DNA of 64,000 nt from Pascua guehoae (GCA_001600415.1 BCJX01000016.1:370068-434067); one strand, 5' to 3'; counted from the first letter of the stretch, positions 11,011-22,405 are shown. Numbers and translations: made by a program. The notes: a model not told the origin generated them from the sequence alone.

Positions 11011-12518
11011 CACTATGCGCTGGGTGATGGGAACGCTTCGGGTGGCGAGGAGATTGGCAGGGCTACGGCTGGTTGTTCAACCACACCGGCGTATTGCTCA
11101 CACAGGTGAACACCCCAGACCAATTGTCATCATCCATGAGGCTGATAATTACACGTGCCACACGCTGCAGGATGTTACCAAGACTCGCAATTTCGGGCCA
11201 TCCCACTCCAGTCAGTCAAGGGCTGTAGACTTGAATTAAGCAGGGTCAAACTGCGGATTTTTTTTTCGACCGTGCGAAACGTAGCGACAATGATCGTCTT
11301 TCCGCTCTCGTGGGACCACTTTGTTCCTGTTAGACGTGCTCTCCATCCAGCTCCTCCAACTCGCAGTTCACGGCACAGACGGCGACGAATCTATCAAGCA
11401 GGGTGGCAGATGTCAAAGGTTTCAGTCTGTCACTGTGCGTGAATAGTTTTCCTAGTGGACCGACCTGGTCATCAGAGATTTTGGAGGGTGGACTGTGTTG
11501 TCGTTCAATGACAATATTCGTCCACCCGTGTAGTTCCCCACCCACCGGGCCATAGCCCTGGGCATGCCAGTTCCGCTAGCAGTTCAGGCTCCCATGTCGG
11601 TATTCTCAATGTCATGCCTGTGATCGTTGTTATTGGTTTCAGCCAGCAATGTGGGCTGCGGAACATGATATTTCCAGAGCAAGACGGTAACTTCACTTCC
11701 ATGACGGCCCAGTCTGGAAACGAGATGCTTGAAGTAAAAGAACGCCATGATGACTGCTAATGCCTCAAGAAGGTCTCTAGATTGCAGTGCAGCCCGCAGT
11801 GCTCACCGCCGAGTTACACTGGATGGGATGGCTGGAAACCTAGCCCATGCGGTGAAGAACCTGGTCGCTACCACGCGTGAGTGTAACCAGAGTGGTGGGT
11901 TGAAGGTGCGGCGCAACATGGCTGGGTTGGGAGGGGATTACTCAAAGCGGTTGCAGAGATAGGAGGGCTGGGGACTCTCTGCATCCACATCTGAACCCGG
12001 CCCCGCATTTGTACCCTCTCCAAGTTTGAAAGGCAAAAAGCACCATGGTGAGAGTGATTTAGCCGTAAAGGGGCTGGATACTACGAGCAAGTGAGGCTGG
12101 TATATGCGTTGGGCTGCTTTTGATGGCTTGCAGACGTTGGGGTGGGGTATTTGGTACGACGAATGTTTTGATGTAAACAAAGTGTTGGTGGGTTGGGTGG
12201 CGAGCCAAGCGCCACAGTGAGGCTAGCAGAGGCAAAGGGGAAAAGTGACCCCCGGGGGCGTGTGCGGTGCGGCCACATGGCCGCATTGACCCAAAAGCGG
12301 ATGGTGGGTGGGGTAGAATTTGATTCCGCTGCCCAGCCAGCCAGCCAAAAGCGCCTAGCGCCACTTGGGCCCGTTTCACCAAACAAACAAGAAGACAACA
12401 GCAACCCCCTCCCTCCCTCCCTCCGTCTCTCCTCTCCACCTCGACCTTCGCATCATCATCCATCCATCCATCCTTGTAACCGGGCACGACGTCCAATCCA
12501 ACAACCGAATAGCTCACC
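11011..12518. other. Intergenic, no gene recognised
   Basis: No frame with recognisable similarity is seen. A plus-strand stretch near 11595-11750 (GILNVMPVIVVIGF) is mildly protein-like but isolated. The last 120 bases contain CCCT/CCATC short repeats and form the leader of the SRC1-like gene. Confidence 0.45.
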
Positions 12519-15130
12519 ATGTCGACGCCAACGCGCGACATATATCTTGCCGATGGCTTTGAGGCATCGTCCCTCAAGGTATGCATCGCAAACAAACACA
12601 ACATCAACAATGAAGCTGACATGTCTCACAGGTCCCTCAACTTCGGTGCGCCAATATTTCTTCATGTCTTCGCACATACTGACGTGACACAGGTCCATCC
12701 TCATTGAACACGGCATCCACTTCCGTTCGTCGTCGAAGAAGGCCGACCTCGTCGAGCTATTTACAACCCAGCTCAAACCGCGTGCAGCGCAGATTCTCGC
12801 CGCCGACGCTGCTGTTCGGCCAAGTGCCCGCGGCATTGTCGCCGTCTCGTCTGTGGGCGATGAGTCGCCTGTCGACTCGCCGTCCGCGACCAGTGGCGTG
12901 AAGCGCCCGCGTGGCCGGCCGAAGAAGACGGTCGCGCAAGTTGAGCTGGAAGAGATGCCGACGATTGCCGTCCCGGAGCCCATTCCGTCGCCCGAGCCCG
13001 TCGAGGCTCCTCCGCTCAAGAAGCCGCGCTCCCGCCGCCAGACCTCGGAGCCTGTTCCTGCCGTGACGGACACGCCGGCTGCAAAGAAGCGCGGTCGTCC
13101 GCGCAAGACCAAGCCGGACGAGCTACCGACCGAAGTGGAGCTCACCTCTGTGCCGGAAGCTGTGCCTGCACCTGCACCTGCGCCTGTGGTGGCGACACCA
13201 TCGCGGCGCAAGTCTGTCAAGCCGCCCGCGCCGGTTGCGCCTCCTCCGCTTCCTGCCGTCCCTATGCCAGCTCTTGCGCCCCCGACACCTGGGCCGTCAA
13301 CCTTGGCCGTCCAGCATGCCGAGACGCCGCGGACCGGACGCAAGCCTCGGTCTTCGATCAACCCGGTACCTGACGAACCGGTTACCCCCAAGGAACAACG
13401 CAAGCCCCGTATTTCACACGTGGACCCTGCGACGTTCTCCGATTTCAACCCGTTCCAGAGCGGCAGCGAGGAGGCGGCCGAGCGCGAGCGCCGGCGGCGC
13501 AAGTCGTCCCTCGGCCTCGGGGAGGGCAAACGGCGTGCGCCGCGCCCGTCCGAATGGACGGCCACATCAGCTCCGTATGGCGGCGTCCCTTCACCCTCGG
13601 TCCCCACACCACCCTCAATCTTGAGGCGAGTGGGCCCAAGCAATGAGAACCTCCGCTCTCCGCCCGACGAAGTCCGCCAGGCTCTCCGCGACCGCATCGA
13701 GTTTGCGGAGAATCACAACCGCGTCGTCGAGGAGAAGTTTGGTCAGTTGCAACCCAAACCCCAGGTGGCAAGTGCCGTCGCAAAAGCGCCCGTAGCCGAG
13801 CCCCCGGCGGATGACTCGATCGTTGTCGGGACCAAGGTGTCCAAAGCCGTCGTGCGCCGCCGCCGCGGCCCGCCCGCGCCCGCCGCCCCAGTCATGCCGC
13901 TCGCACTCCTCGGTCTGCTCTTGCTAGCCCTTGCTGGCCAGTACAAGAGCATGTCTGCTATGAACGGCTACTGCGACACCGAGTCTACAACCAACAGCGT
14001 GATCCAGGGCCGTGAAGCTCCGATCCAGGCCGCCCAGCAGTGCATCGCCCGCCGGTCACAGTTCCACCTGGACCACCCTGATGAGACGGCGCCGTTCGAG
14101 TGCGACTTGGGTGCGCTCCCGCTCGTGCCCTTCCTCCCCCGACCGACTGCGTGCGCACCCTGTCCTGCCAACGCGCTGTGTGCCGACGGTGAAGTCAAGG
14201 CCTGCATGCCGGAATACATCCTCACCCAGAACGTGCTGGCGCCTCTGTCGCCACTCGTCGAGGGCTGGCCAGGTATCGGACCCAGGCCGTTCCCCGCCTC
14301 TTGCAGGCCAGACACGGAGCGTATGCGCCAGATTGGTGTGTTTGCACGCTCGATTGAGCGCGAGCTCGCCCAAGGACGCGGCGCCATCGTCTGTGCCGGC
14401 CTCGATGCGACCAACAAGCCCGAGGGTCAGCTGTATGGCACACCAGAGGAGACGCTTCGCAACTCGTTTGCCGAACGCCGAAGCGTGAGTTAAGGCAACT
14501 CTGGTGGATGCATAACTCACGCAGCAGGCCAAGATCTCCAGGGAGGACTTTGACGAAATCTTTGACGCGGCCGTGCGCGACCTCGTCAAGCACGGCGACG
14601 TTATCGAGTCTATCGACAAGGACGGTGTGTCGTGGTATGCCTCTGCGCGCACGGACATGACGGTGTCGTGCCGTGCAAAGATGGAGGTCACGTCGATCCT
14701 TGAACGCTGGAAGTCGCAGCTTGCGTGTGAGTTTTTCGTGACGTGTCCTGCCTTACAGTATCAGTTCTGACCCTCAGCGACCGCGGCCGTCGTCGCGGCC
14801 ATCATGTTCCTCACCCGTTCCCTCGAAGAGCGCAAAAAGGAGCGTGCCCGCGCCCGCATGTTGGCGGACACGGTCCTCCGCCGCCTCCAGGACCAAGAGT
14901 ACCAGCACTACATCGATCCGGTCCTGACGCCCGCGTCGTACCTGCCCCCCGCACAGCTCCGCGACGTCGTCCTCCCTGCCAGCGAGGGCGAGGCGGCCCG
15001 CCAGCGCCTCTGGTCCCGCGTCGAGGCCGAGGTTGAGAAAAATGCCAACGTGGCCGTCCGCGAGCGCGAGGTGCGCGGAGACGTGTGGAAGACGTGGGAG
15101 TGGACGGGTGTGGCAAGACTCGAGCAGTAG
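12519..15130 (+). CDS. Src1/Heh/Lem2-type inner nuclear membrane protein (HeH + MSC domains)
   Basis: Five exons: 12519-12578, 12632-12645, 12693-14484, 14525-14726, 14778-15130, giving 806 residues. Residues about 9-54 form the HeH (LEM-like) helix-extension-helix DNA-binding fold. A disordered basic/proline-rich region follows, with AT-hook-like cores RPRGRPKK and KRGRPRK. A transmembrane helix lies near 425-443, then the Man1-Src1 C-terminal luminal domain with paired cysteines (CAPCPANALC), a second transmembrane helix near 690-706, and a winged-helix-like nucleoplasmic tail. This is the complete Src1/Heh1/Heh2 layout; these proteins tether chromatin and help nuclear-pore quality control. 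Exon 2 is a 14-nt microexon inside the HeH. The acceptor of exon 4 is a CAGCAG tandem, so one Gln may be optional. Confidence 0.85.
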
Positions 15131-15744
15131 TGCTCTTAATATGTACTTTCGTGTTTCGTCTATGTGCGGCATTTGGGCATGTGTTGTGGTGCTCGTGCGA
15201 GCCGTCAGGCCATGTACAATGCAATGCGTCCTGAGTGCGAGTGGTTGGCATGCACGTGGCGAGGTGTGCAGCGAGGATGAAGCCGATGGGCCAAAGTGCA
15301 GTGTGGCGGTGTGCAGAGGGGTGAACGTGCAGCTGGGAAGGGGTGACCGAGGGTGAAGGTGGCGGGACCACCGTACGGCGGGATAGCGAAGCATGTTATT
15401 AGGTGGCATTCGTGGATGATGTTGCCCCGTCCACTACGTCAAGGTTGTGGTATGAGACCTGCGGACAATGAAGGTTGCCAGCCGGTCTGTACATCTGGGC
15501 TACAAGGAAACAGACAATGATGAAGGATGGACATCTGGGCGTAGTGCCCAACGCGACTCAGTCTTCGTGGGTTTTAACGCCGAGCAAGTTCACAGCCTAC
15601 AAACGTCAAAATCGAAGGCCGCTAGGGAAATGGCCCTCTGGTTCTAGATTGACTATGGATTTTACTATTACCTCCAGGAAGACCAACATCGACGTGGTCG
15701 GGCTGGCAAGAGTCTAGTTATGGACGTCGTAAGCAGGACCAAAT
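15131..15744. other. Intergenic between convergent genes; no gene seen
   Basis: 3' flanks of SRC1 (+) and FPG1 (-). No recognisable frame; nothing notable. Confidence 0.6.
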
Positions 15745-17353
15745 CTAGACCCTGATGCGCTTCGAGCGACGACGGCCGTCCTGCGGCGCCTGGGGTTCGG
15801 GCTTGACTTGCACCTTGACTCCCTTGGCAGTCGGTTCAACCTCGACCTTGACGCGTTTTGAACGGGGCTTGACCTCGACCTTGACCTCCGTGACGACTGG
15901 TACTGGAGCGTCGTCTTCGAGCTCGGTGAGCTCGCTCTCGTCCTGATGTCAGCTGAAGAGAAGATGGACAGCTTACAGAGTCCTCATCGCTATCCTTGCG
16001 CTTCCGGCCCTTGCCTTTGCTCTTGGCCTTGGCCTTTGGAGTCTTCTTTGTTGTGCCAGGTGGAAGTTTCTGGAGCTCGGTGACGACGGCCGAGGTGCGT
16101 CCAGCGACGGTGACGAATGTGATGGTGGCAGGACGACCATCGGGCTGAGTGGGTGAGATGACATCAGACACACACAAGACACACCCACCAGAGCAAGAAA
16201 CTTGACGCCGTTGGGGGTATCCTCTTCCTCCTGATCTTCCTCGCCAGCCCTCTTCTTCTTCGGCTTGGACTTCTTCTTGCCCTTGTCCCACCGCCAGCTG
16301 AACAGCCAGTGCGGCGGGAACAGGGCCGAGTCGGCATTGACCTCGATGGCCTTGAGGGGTATCTCGCGGAGGAGGCGGTGGAGGTCGGTCAGTTCCGTCT
16401 CTGTGAGTGCTGGTACGGGACACAACGGATGGATGCGCGCCTGGTACAGGACTCTGGTGGGTTAGATGACGACGAGTTGGAGGAACCCACTCGTCAGCGA
16501 CCCAATTGCCGACGCCGGCGCTGAATGCCTGGTCCATGATGAGACCCTTGACGCTCCCCTTCTTCGACGACACGAGCTCTTTGAACTCTTCCAGCGTCGG
16601 GTGGGACAGCACAGGATCGAACCCAAGTAACGACAATGGTGGGTGCGAGAGGACGGGGTCGGGGATGAGCCGTACTCGCCCCAGCCGGCGCGGGTCGATG
16701 AAGGCCAGTTCGCGCGGCTCGCTCGATGCATCAGGTCCGACGAGTTTTAGGACACTGGGGTCAGGTGTTAATGTGGAGGAAGGCGCACAATTTGTAGAAC
16801 TGCGTTGGTTAGGAAGCAACTTTGGCCAAAGGCAACCCACCCTTGGCGGCCATGAATCGGCCGTCTCGCCGAGGTTGACCTTGCGGCGGTACCACGTCGG
16901 CTCCTGTCCCCGGAGCTGAGGGTTAACCCATGATGAGTAGAAGGAAACCCACCTGAATCATACCAGTCATACCAAAATGCATGACGGGATACCTTCCCTC
17001 GCCGGATAGTGTCATCCAGAACCTGAGGTCAGCTGAACCGCTCATTCCCCAGCTAACCCACTGTTTGCCTTTACGTTCGCAGCCGGTGATTGTGCGACCT
17101 TTCAGTTCTTTGGCCTGAGGAGAGTCAGTCATATCAGCTGTCGAACGGTGGGGGGTTCATCAGCTGTTGTGACTCACAAACTCGAGATGGTCAGTACCAT
17201 CGTAAACAATCTTGTCCTCTACGGTCATGACCTCATCGACGCGGTAGCCCGCGCATGTCTCCTGGATGAGCTTGCGTGCTCGTTCGACCTCTGGTGTGTG
17301 AGATGACTATCAAACTAGGACGGAATCCTCATCTCACCTGGGAGCTCGGGCAT
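15745..17353 (-). CDS. Formamidopyrimidine-DNA glycosylase (Fpg/MutM family), base-excision repair
   Basis: Ten exons on the minus strand: 17353-17338, 17290-17178, 17114-17062, 17022-16953, 16915-16841, 16799-16789, 16754-16491, 16453-16189, 16144-15977, 15942-15745, giving 410 residues with all phases matching. It starts MPELPEVERARK, so the catalytic Pro2 and Glu3 are present. MHFGMTGMIQV and ELAFIDPRRLGRVRL follow, then GVGNWVADEVLYQARIHP, the helix-two-turn-helix. As in plant and fungal Fpg, no C-terminal zinc finger is seen; instead there is a long Lys-rich tail with repeated VKVEV-type units. It excises oxidised purines from DNA in nucleus or mitochondria. Introns are tiny (34-50 nt for most) with GTGGGT donors, and exons 1 and 6 are 16 and 11 nt. 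Confidence 0.85.
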
Positions 17354-17668
17354 TGTTTGTGGTGAATGTTGCAAACAAGAGGTCACTAACCATCGACACG
17401 CAGCGGGTGAGTCAACCTCTTCATGACCCAGGCACGCCACTGCGGGGACCCCAGACAGCGTCATGCTAGTCACGTGCTGCCACACCCGGCGTTTCGATTT
17501 TGCCATCGGCGAATTAGGCCCGCAACTGGCAGAAGGAAAGAGAAGGAAGATGGATGTTTGTCGATGTTCGCACGCCTTGCAGCAACACCCACCGTTATTA
17601 TTATTATTATTATTGTTCTCGGTCCCTCCACCTCGCGAGTCCACCCCACCCACCCCCTGGCCGTGACC
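17354..17668. promoter_or_regulatory. Divergent promoter region with ATT repeat
   Basis: 315 bases between FPG1 (-) and the 774-residue protein (+). It contains a (TTA)n run at about 17595-17613 and a ACCCCACC-rich leader just before 17669. Confidence 0.4.
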
Positions 17669-19993
17669 ATGTCGCGCCAACCCACCACCCCAGCAGCGTC
17701 CGCTCCGCAACCCTCTCTCGACTCTTCATTCCTCCCCCTCACGTCTGCGGGGGATGACGTGTCGTTCCCCCTCGTCGAGGACCACGGTCACACCGGCGAG
17801 CACACGCGTGAGGCAGAGGAGGCGCTCGAGGCTCTGCGCGTGGCGATTGCTGGCGCGCCACACGATGCAGCGACTGCGGGCCACGATGCCGACGGCGGCG
17901 TCACTGGTGCCGGTGATGTGTCGGAATCAACACCTACGGCACTGCAGGCGCCCGGCGTCGGTGGCGTCGGTGTCGTGGGAGAAGACATGACGCAGCAGCC
18001 GCACCCGACGCTCGTCCCGGCGAGCCAAGTTCAAGCACAGAGCCTCGACAAGGCGGTCGCTGCGATCCAGCAGTTGAGCACGACGAGCCAAACCATCATT
18101 GATAACATGAACGCGCCGGCACTCCTCACCAGCCTATTGGGGAGCTTCAAGGTCCTCGTCGATAGTAACCGCCGCCAGACTGAACTGGTCAAGAACCTCA
18201 TCGACTCGGTGCAGGGTCGCGGTCCCCCAACCGTCGACCCGACGATTGCCGTCTCGTATGTGCCGCGTAGCGAGTATGACGCACTCAAGGCGCGCTACGA
18301 CGCGCTGCTGAGCACATCGACAATGGGATCTTCCAGTGGCCCATCACGCCGGCGCACCAACAAGACGGTTGTCGCCGACGACTCAATCGACCCAAACCTG
18401 AGCGAGGTCGGGAGCCTGACGCCAACGGGCGAGGAGGAGAGGCGTGCCGGAGGACGCAGACGGCGCCCGATGAAGCTCGAGCATCTCGTCCACAAGATGG
18501 CCAACCGGCGCCTCGGTGTGTCGTACACCATTTCTGGCTTTGAGTGCAAGGGAAACACGGAACTGCCTTCCCCGGACGAGGTGCCGCCGACGGCCGCGAC
18601 GAGTGCCAATGGCATCGACGAGATGCGCCCAGATTTCCGCAGCGACGTGACCGCTGACTCGGTGCGGCCGTACATTGAAACAGTGGTAGAGGATGTGCGG
18701 GCGGCGTGGCCCGAGGTCGCCGAGGCGGGCGACACGGAGCCCGACAAGGACCAGGTCGTCAAGGCCACACACACGTACTGGACGCGTTTGATGAAACGCT
18801 ACGACGAGCAACTAGCTCGCGATCGTGGCGAGGTACACAAGGACGAGCTTACCCGCCGCAAGCAAAACCAATACCGTCGCCAGCAGTCGTTGGTGGCCCG
18901 CCGCGTCGCTGCATTCGACTCGTCGCCGCTCAACCATTGCAAGCTGCGGGCATTGTACCGCACGCTCTTGACGATTGACTTTGCGGCACAGACAAACGAA
19001 CGACCCGACCCCAAACGCGAGTACACCGAGGACGAGTGGCATGCGTATCGGAAGCAGCAGTGCGGTGCGCGTGCCAACGACGCCCACGAGGTCGTTGACC
19101 AGTTTTGGCTCTCGTCGACCGCCCGGACGCTGCTGACCATTCTCGACGCGTACGCGACCGACATGGCCACCAAGCAGCGTAAAAAGGGACGCCCCAAGAC
19201 GCCAGCACCGACGTTCCACCTCCCCGCAGAGCTGTGGGACCGTTCCACTCTGCCCATTCTCCGTCCAAAGGACCCACACGGCCTGCCCATCCCGAACGCG
19301 GGCGGTATCATCATGTTCCGCTTCCACGTCGACGAAAAGGTGCAGCAGGACTTTCCCGACTGGGCGCAGGGCCTGTACGACAACCCGCCCATTGCGGAGG
19401 AGGACCGCCTGCTGCCAAACTTGAGCGACGTGATGAACGCCACGGCGTTCCACCACCTCAAGCCAAAGGTCAAGGCCACGCGCGATGCCATGAACGTCGT
19501 CCGGCTCTCGCCCGTCGAGGTGCACGACGTGCTCACACGTACCGACGGCGACGGCAACGGCAACGGCAACGGCAACGGCACACCGTCAATCCTAGAAGAG
19601 GCGGGTGTACACGCCGTCGCCGCCGCTGCAGCGGCAGCAGCCGACCCCGACGCAAGCTTTGACTATACCTCGTCGGATTTCATGTCGCGCGGCCTCGAGA
19701 GCATTGTCGCGCTCGCATCCAGCCAGTTAATGAACCCCTTTGCCACGCCCGGTGCATCGACGTCGGCCGCGCATCACCCGTTGCATCTCGGCGCGCTCGG
19801 CGGACTCGATATCCCGGCCTCCCCCGCGGGTCCAAGCCCGGGTTCCTCTGTCCGCGCGCGCAAGCAGGCCAAACGCATGATGACCGAACCGCCTGGCGGC
19901 GCAGCGACGCCCGTTGCTAAGAAGCGCAAGGCCGGTGAGACCGAGCCCGATGTCGACCTCACGGGCGACGCGAGCTTTTTGGACAACTTTTAG
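17669..19993 (+). CDS. Conserved-looking nuclear-type protein of unknown function, 774 residues, intronless
   Basis: A single open frame with start MSRQPTTPAASAPQ; an upstream in-frame start at 17423 would translate the ATT repeat as poly-Ile and is rejected. Residues 1-100 are acidic and disordered. About 130-190 is a helical segment (LDKAVAAIQQLSTTSQTI) with possible coiled coil. RRGGRRRRPMK-type basic clusters follow, then an ordered core of about 280-570 rich in Trp, Tyr, Arg and Asp (YWTRLMKRYDEQLARDRGE; ALYRTLLTIDFAA). A GNGNGNGNG run precedes a poly-Ala stretch. The C-terminus has AKKRKA, a nuclear-localisation-like motif, then an acidic end. No family is recognised. Basic/acidic segregation suggests a nuclear regulator, but that is inference. 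In a neighbourhood where every other gene has introns, the lack of introns is unusual. Confidence 0.75.
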   Translation: MSRQPTTPAASAPQPSLDSSFLPLTSAGDDVSFPLVEDHGHTGEHTREAEEALEALRVAIAGAPHDAATAGHDADGGVTGAGDVSESTPTALQAPGVGGVGVVGEDMTQQPHPTLVPASQVQAQSLDKAVAAIQQLSTTSQTIIDNMNAPALLTSLLGSFKVLVDSNRRQTELVKNLIDSVQGRGPPTVDPTIAVSYVPRSEYDALKARYDALLSTSTMGSSSGPSRRRTNKTVVADDSIDPNLSEVGSLTPTGEEERRAGGRRRRPMKLEHLVHKMANRRLGVSYTISGFECKGNTELPSPDEVPPTAATSANGIDEMRPDFRSDVTADSVRPYIETVVEDVRAAWPEVAEAGDTEPDKDQVVKATHTYWTRLMKRYDEQLARDRGEVHKDELTRRKQNQYRRQQSLVARRVAAFDSSPLNHCKLRALYRTLLTIDFAAQTNERPDPKREYTEDEWHAYRKQQCGARANDAHEVVDQFWLSSTARTLLTILDAYATDMATKQRKKGRPKTPAPTFHLPAELWDRSTLPILRPKDPHGLPIPNAGGIIMFRFHVDEKVQQDFPDWAQGLYDNPPIAEEDRLLPNLSDVMNATAFHHLKPKVKATRDAMNVVRLSPVEVHDVLTRTDGDGNGNGNGNGTPSILEEAGVHAVAAAAAAAADPDASFDYTSSDFMSRGLESIVALASSQLMNPFATPGASTSAAHHPLHLGALGGLDIPASPAGPSPGSSVRARKQAKRMMTEPPGGAATPVAKKRKAGETEPDVDLTGDASFLDNF

Positions 19994-20686
19994 GGGTAAG
20001 CGCGGAGAGGGTTGGTGTGGAGTAAAAGAAGAGCATAATCTGGTTTTCGAGATAGAGTGTCTGAACATTTGATGGCACATCGTGTATCATGGCACATGTA
20101 TCATGTTGCAGAAGTGGGAGTCGTTGAGGGAGATGGTACAGGGTAGAGGGTCTCAACCCCGGGGTAAAGTGCTGCAGCATTGCACAGCTGCTTCTGGTTT
20201 TCCTAAGCTTGGGTTGGATGACTCGGGAGTTTGTGATGTGCTGCCATAACCTCCACCACAAGGTCATCGTCAATGAGCACAGGTGCGGCCTCACTATCCA
20301 AACCGGCTGAAAGGCGATAGGCGTGACTATCATTGTGGTCTTGAGCTGCGAATATACTCTTAACATCAGCTACTGAGGGGCACAACGTTGACTTGACTAT
20401 GGTCGTGGCGCTCTCTCCCATTGTGGTCTAGACTCGGGTAGGACCCTCGGTGACATTTTGTGGGAGTGCGCCCCCACAAACATGGCAGTCTCGACCAGAA
20501 ACACAGATTAGACAAGCTTGTTCGGCGCGTCCTTACTGGGTGGCTACACGTCTGCATAACACTCCCTTCTCTATGTATATCGCGGCGCTACATGGAATCC
20601 AAAGCGGCATTAATGTTAGATCATGCGTGGTTGGCGATTACATTCTTCCCGCGTGGAAGGAATGATTAAACCATCGAGACGGGGTT
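19994..20686. other. Intergenic between convergent genes
   Basis: No gene is seen. A minus-strand frame at 20557-20366 could be a further 3' exon of the neighbouring membrane-protein gene but reads as unlikely Cys/Arg-rich sequence. Confidence 0.45.
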
Positions 20687-21754
20687 CTATACCTGGGACA
20701 TCTCCCTCCTGGGCGTACCACACTTGAACGCCTGCGGTCAGAACCAAACGCAAACTCGACCCACCGAAGGAATATACGACAGCGCGTAGAACAAGAGCCT
20801 GGGCGTGAGCCAAAACCAACCCGCCCAACGGGACGAGGCAACGTACGCAAAGTACTCCACCAGGACGACGATAAACGACCTTTAAAATGTCAGCTGAACC
20901 CGAAATGGTATAGACGTACACCGGGTGATATCGCACTTGGGTCATTCTCCCATATGACGCGTTGGACAACAGGGACATGAGGGCGAAGCTCAGCGCGGCC
21001 ATTCCGAGCCAGAGGACGCAGGCGATGAGGCGCGGGATGCGCTTCCAGATGAGGATGACTTGGCGGTTGTAGCCCCTGGTCGTCAGCTGTGGCCAGAAGG
21101 TTGGCTTGGTGGTCGTCGTCCGTGTCCGAGTGGGGGTGGGGTTGTTGGGGAGGGGGGGTTGGGGGTGGTGGTGTTGGGGAGGGGAGGGAATTGGAGTGGA
21201 AAGGGGAGTGGAAAGGGGAGTGAAAAGGTGGAGAGGAGCAAGGTGGGGGTGAGAGTAAAGACTTACACGATAAACCCCGTCGAGACCAAGCCGAGGATAA
21301 ACCCAATAATCGCCGCAGCTAGCCCGTCAGCACCAGCCGGCAACGAGACGCACCCAACCAGTACCCGACCGCGGCCCAGCGTTCGCGTCCCTCGGGGTGA
21401 TCGTCGCGCCCGACCGTGACGAGGACAATGGCGGCGATGAACTGCATGGCAAACGCGATGCCCCAGCCTGGTATCCTGTCAGTACACACCATCGATACCA
21501 AACGGTGTGGCTGGTCGTCGCGCGTACGTACAGGAATAAAACCCAGCCAGGCGGCGGCGCTTGGTCATACGATCGTTGAACGCCGGGCGTTCCTGCTGTC
21601 AGCGTTGTCGCATTCAAGACATACACCGCCAAAGTGGTCATGCTCGTTGCGTTGGCCTGGTTCGTCAGCGGGGCCGGTGAGGGGGGGGGGACATACTGTG
21701 CCAGTGTTCGTGGCGGGGGGTGAGAGCCGCTGCGGAGTGATGGTCGGACGGCAT
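20687..21754 (-). CDS. Small four-helix membrane protein of unknown function
   Basis: Eight exons: 21754-21697, 21656-21625, 21595-21532, 21467-21354, 21318-21267, 21075-20920, 20879-20765, 20731-20687, giving 211 residues and ending at TAG 20689-20687. All phases match with GT-AG introns, including a strong GTACGT donor at 20919. A hydrophilic His-rich N-terminus and a KRRR cluster precede four hydrophobic helices: GIAFAMQFIAAIVLVTVG, AAAIIGFILGLVSTGFIV, LIACVLWLGMAALSFALM and SFIVVLVEYFAYVA. A second TAC-rich hydrophobic stretch (WFWLTPRLLFYALSYIP) could be a fifth. No family is recognised. The 3' end is the weak part: the last GTATAG could be a donor leading to another exon instead of Val-stop. 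Confidence 0.6.
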
Positions 21755-22333
21755 TGTGTTGTGGTTGTGTGCGAGATGAATTGTGGCAGTTTGGGCCGTT
21801 GGTACGGTAAGTAGAGTGTGCTGGGTCTTTTATATCTGGGTGACGCACGGAGCGCGGAGGCTGGAAGAGTACACAAGTGGGCGGCAGGTGGCGACTGGCA
21901 GCCCTTACATGCTACAGTGGACAGGGCAGCGGACATGTGAGCATGACATGCTAGAGGAGCGGAGCACCTGCCAAAGTCTATCGAGACCGGCGGTGCGGAG
22001 CGCAACGGTCTGCACCGCCCAAAATGCCCATGACAACCACCAAAAGTGACAACGGAGCGTCCCAAGGGAGCTCCTGTGCGTGCAAAGTAGATGCCAAGAG
22101 CACTCCAACAACATTCCATCCACTCCAAGGGCCAAAGTCTTGGCGGCCAGGAACGGGTGGATAGCGGGCATGGGTGTAAGACCGCCGCGATCTGCAACTA
22201 TCCACTTGCTTCCGAAGGCGAAACACCGCCACACTGAAACCTTAGCGGGAACGATATCTCGCCACTCGCATCCATCCATCGGCATCTGTCGCGCCCAGTG
22301 TGAGCAACCCTTTGCTCGGCCAGTTTCAGGCGT

Positions 22334-22405
22334 ATGCCATCTATCTATTATGTAAAGCGAAGATGCTCGAGATAAACCATGCGGTGGCCATGTGGAGACC
22401 ACATG
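22334..22405. repeat. Dispersed repeat R2, copy A, with terminal hairpin
   Basis: Shares ATCTATCTATTAT, AAAGCGAAGATGCTCGAG and ATAAACCATG in the same order with 22822-22891. It ends in the perfect hairpin CATGTGG-AGA-CCACATG at 22389-22405. Confidence 0.75.

Noticed and set aside
17023..17057. 35-nt FPG1 intron with GTTAGC donor after KGKQW
   Set aside because: It gives the wrong frame downstream; the GTGGGT donor four bases earlier restores FWMTLSGEG and matches the other donors of the gene.
17423..17668. N-terminal extension of the 774-residue protein
   Set aside because: It would translate the ATT repeat as poly-isoleucine and overlaps the FPG1 promoter; the start at 17669 has the normal leader and context.
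20366..20557. Additional 3' exon of the four-helix membrane protein
   Set aside because: An acceptor exists, but the peptide is Cys/Arg/Ser-rich with no membrane character and the upstream in-frame Val-stop gives a natural end.
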